From CAZAMT01 sp964486145 (GTDB lineage: Bacteria > Bacteroidota > Bacteroidia > Bacteroidales > JAAAOM01): a DNA stretch of 15,338 nt. Each line of letters opens with the position of its first letter. Positions within the stretch are counted from its first letter, which is position 1. The notes below the pieces were generated by a model. The model ran no database searches. It had not been told where the DNA came from and worked only from the letters and a program-made list of their open reading frames with translations. Position numbers and translations under genes: made by a program. Positions 13,654 through 15,338 of this stretch are shown here, piece after piece. Location of the stretch: the NCBI GenBank assembly GCA_964486145.1, contig CAZAMT010000068.1, positions 1 through 15,338 on the forward strand. The letters are read 5' to 3'.

Positions 13654-15338
13654 ATGTTTTTACATATACGCAACCAATTATTTGCTATTGCAATAGCTAT
13701 ATTTTCATTAGCGCCTCTAAACGCCCAGGTATATTTTTATGAAAATTTTGAAAGTGGGATATCTGAAGATAAATGGTTTCAGGAACAAGAAACCGGAAAT
13801 TTATACTGGACTGAAAACACAGGTGGTTACGAAGTGTGCGATGATGTTTCAGGGCTTTGTACACGGTTTCCGAACAATGCTTATCAGGGCAATTATAATG
13901 CTTATTTTCAAGTAGAAGTGCACCGTGGTTGGAAAACCAAACTTATTACACAACCATTAGACCTGACCGGGGCAAAAAAGCCCGAAATTTTATTCTGGCA
14001 TGCGCAGGATGAATGGGGACCAACGGATTTTGACCGGCTACGGGTATTTTGCAAAAACAACGTGTATGATGAATGGATATTATTAAATAAGTATTTGGAG
14101 CCATTGGTTGAATGGACAGAGCAATCCATCTTTATTCCTGATTCATTGCTTTCAGATAGCGTATATGTGGCTTTTGAGGGCGAAACAAATTATGGTTATG
14201 GTATATGCATTGATTCAATTAAGATCATTGAAAAAGGAATCATTCCTAAGCATATAACCAGATTCGAAGTCAATCAATACAATGATGATTTTGTAGCTTC
14301 GGGAGTGAGAGACAACCCCGTGATAAATATGAGCTTAACAATTTTTGGCAACGAAGGTGATCTTTACCTGGATTCCTTAAATATCCGGTTTAAAGGTTCC
14401 AATGTGAATGATGTATCAACTTCAGGGGTAAATGTGTACATAACGGAAAATAAATATTTTAAACCGCACAATCCGGTAACATCCCCGGTTTCTTTTATTG
14501 ACAGCGTAGCATCTTTTAAAAACATCAATTACCGGTTACCCTATGGTAAATCCTATCTTTGGATAACCTGTGATGCACATGCGGATGCTTCTGAAGGAAA
14601 TGTATTTGATTTGGAAGTGCTAAAACATAATGTTCATATTCACCTTGATACATCAGATATGTCTTTTGAAGAAGAAAACATTGCAAATCTTCAGGATTCG
14701 ATAATGTATATAGTATATGATACAAATTATGCACTGGTGAATTATGTGTTACCTGATTTAACCAGCAACCCCGCGGGTGAAAGAAGTATTAAAGATAAAT
14801 ATTTCTTTGATGATTTTGAGACAGATACAAATTGGTACTTCGGGGGTGATTTTGAAATAGACAGGCCTATGGGGCTTGGTGCCAATGAACTTCGTGGATT
14901 TCCGGATCCGGATACTGCATACAGTGGTTATCAGGTATTGGGTTCAGATCTTTCTTTCGATGGGGATCACGGTAATTTTATCAATCCACCCGACACAGCT
15001 ATGTCAAAATGTTTTAATTTACAATATTTTAAAGATTTGTTTGTTGGATATCAACTTTGGTTAAATAAAGAATCGTATGATTTTTTCAATATTCAGGTTT
15101 CTGCCGATAGTGGTATCACATGGAATACAATCAGAAATTACGATGGAGACATTTCTCAAAATTACTGGAAATTTGAAGAAATCGACTTAAGTGCGCATAA
15201 TGTCGACAGACAAAAAGAAGTGATATTTAAATTTAATTTAGGCCCGACCGATGGGAACAATGTAACCAGCGGATGGAATATAGATAATTTTATTATTGCT
15301 GGTAATTTTGTAACCTCCGACGTTGGCGTCACCCGAAT
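13654..15338 (+). CDS. Exported multidomain protein with two choice-of-anchor J/MAM-like domains (C-terminus beyond window)
   Basis: I translated this by hand from the ATG at 13654 to the right edge: 561 codons plus two bases with no stop. Residues 1-25 are a signal peptide ending APLNAQ. Residues about 26-193 form a first choice-of-anchor J/MAM-like beta-sandwich (YFYENFESGISEDKWF ... KLITQPLDLTGAKKPEILFW ... VYVAFEG ... IDSIKII). Residues about 200-335 look like the Ig-like linker found in some Bacteroidota secreted hydrolases, with NVYITENKYF and GKSYLWITCDAHADASEGN. Residues about 384-550 form a second such domain (FFDDFETDTNWYFGGDFEI ... PDPDTAYSGYQVLGSDLS ... GWNIDNFIIAG). A further domain begins with TSDVGVTR. 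This is the usual build of T9SS cargo with a C-terminal sorting domain, but that end is not visible. No catalytic domain is seen, so the activity is unknown. It is transcribed divergently from the adhesin. Confidence 0.85.
   Translation, partial: MFLHIRNQLFAIAIAIFSLAPLNAQVYFYENFESGISEDKWFQEQETGNLYWTENTGGYEVCDDVSGLCTRFPNNAYQGNYNAYFQVEVHRGWKTKLITQPLDLTGAKKPEILFWHAQDEWGPTDFDRLRVFCKNNVYDEWILLNKYLEPLVEWTEQSIFIPDSLLSDSVYVAFEGETNYGYGICIDSIKIIEKGIIPKHITRFEVNQYNDDFVASGVRDNPVINMSLTIFGNEGDLYLDSLNIRFKGSNVNDVSTSGVNVYITENKYFKPHNPVTSPVSFIDSVASFKNINYRLPYGKSYLWITCDAHADASEGNVFDLEVLKHNVHIHLDTSDMSFEEENIANLQDSIMYIVYDTNYALVNYVLPDLTSNPAGERSIKDKYFFDDFETDTNWYFGGDFEIDRPMGLGANELRGFPDPDTAYSGYQVLGSDLSFDGDHGNFINPPDTAMSKCFNLQYFKDLFVGYQLWLNKESYDFFNIQVSADSGITWNTIRNYDGDISQNYWKFEEIDLSAHNVDRQKEVIFKFNLGPTDGNNVTSGWNIDNFIIAGNFVTSDVGVTR

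Overview
The window looks like chromosomal DNA of a Bacteroidota bacterium, probably class Bacteroidia. The evidence is AT-rich intergenic DNA, -7 boxes of the TAnnTTTG type with no clear Shine-Dalgarno sequences, an ECF sigma factor of the Bacteroidota kind, a DivIC/FtsB-like protein of the Bacteroidota kind, and type IX secretion system (T9SS) signatures: a PorP/SprF protein next to a giant PKD-repeat protein with a gliding-motility-type C-terminal domain. No tRNA, rRNA, IS element, phage gene or CRISPR array was seen.

Layout, left to right. (1) 1-496, minus: ECF sigma-70 factor, cut by the left edge. (2) 785-1984, plus: exported protein with a predicted C-terminal outer-membrane beta-barrel. 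(3) 2012-3643, minus: 1-pyrroline-5-carboxylate dehydrogenase (pruA), convergent with gene 2 across two overlapping hairpins. (4) 3829-4149, plus: short DivIC/FtsB-like division protein, divergent from pruA. (5) 4136-5392 and 5408-6025, minus: a family 2 glycosyltransferase and an OmpH/Skp-like periplasmic protein, a probable two-gene operon led by the OmpH-like gene, with a perfect -7 box in front. (6) 6109-7098 and 7400-13537, minus: PorP/SprF-like outer-membrane protein and, upstream of it, a 2045-residue SprB-like surface protein. (7) 13654 to the right edge, plus: exported multidomain protein with two choice-of-anchor J/MAM-like domains, open at the edge.

The centre of the window is the adhesin/PorP pair. 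In known T9SS biology, cargo with this C-terminal domain type (as in SprB) depends on a PorP/SprF partner for export and surface attachment. The giant protein carries a signal peptide, an N-terminal IgGFc-binding-like region built of about three subrepeats, about 15 PKD-like repeats, and the sorting domain. Features that go beyond a routine annotation are an A-B-A-B superrepeat of exactly 173 + 173 residues, O-glycosylation-type sequons just after the second Cys of most PKD repeats, and an unusually structured 301-bp spacer between the two genes. The spacer has a terminator-like hairpin pointing against the genes, a 30-bp interrupted palindrome and short tandem repeats. Three coding regions or starts needed hand correction: the two edge-truncated genes were read by manual translation, and two starts (DivIC and PorP) were moved downstream.
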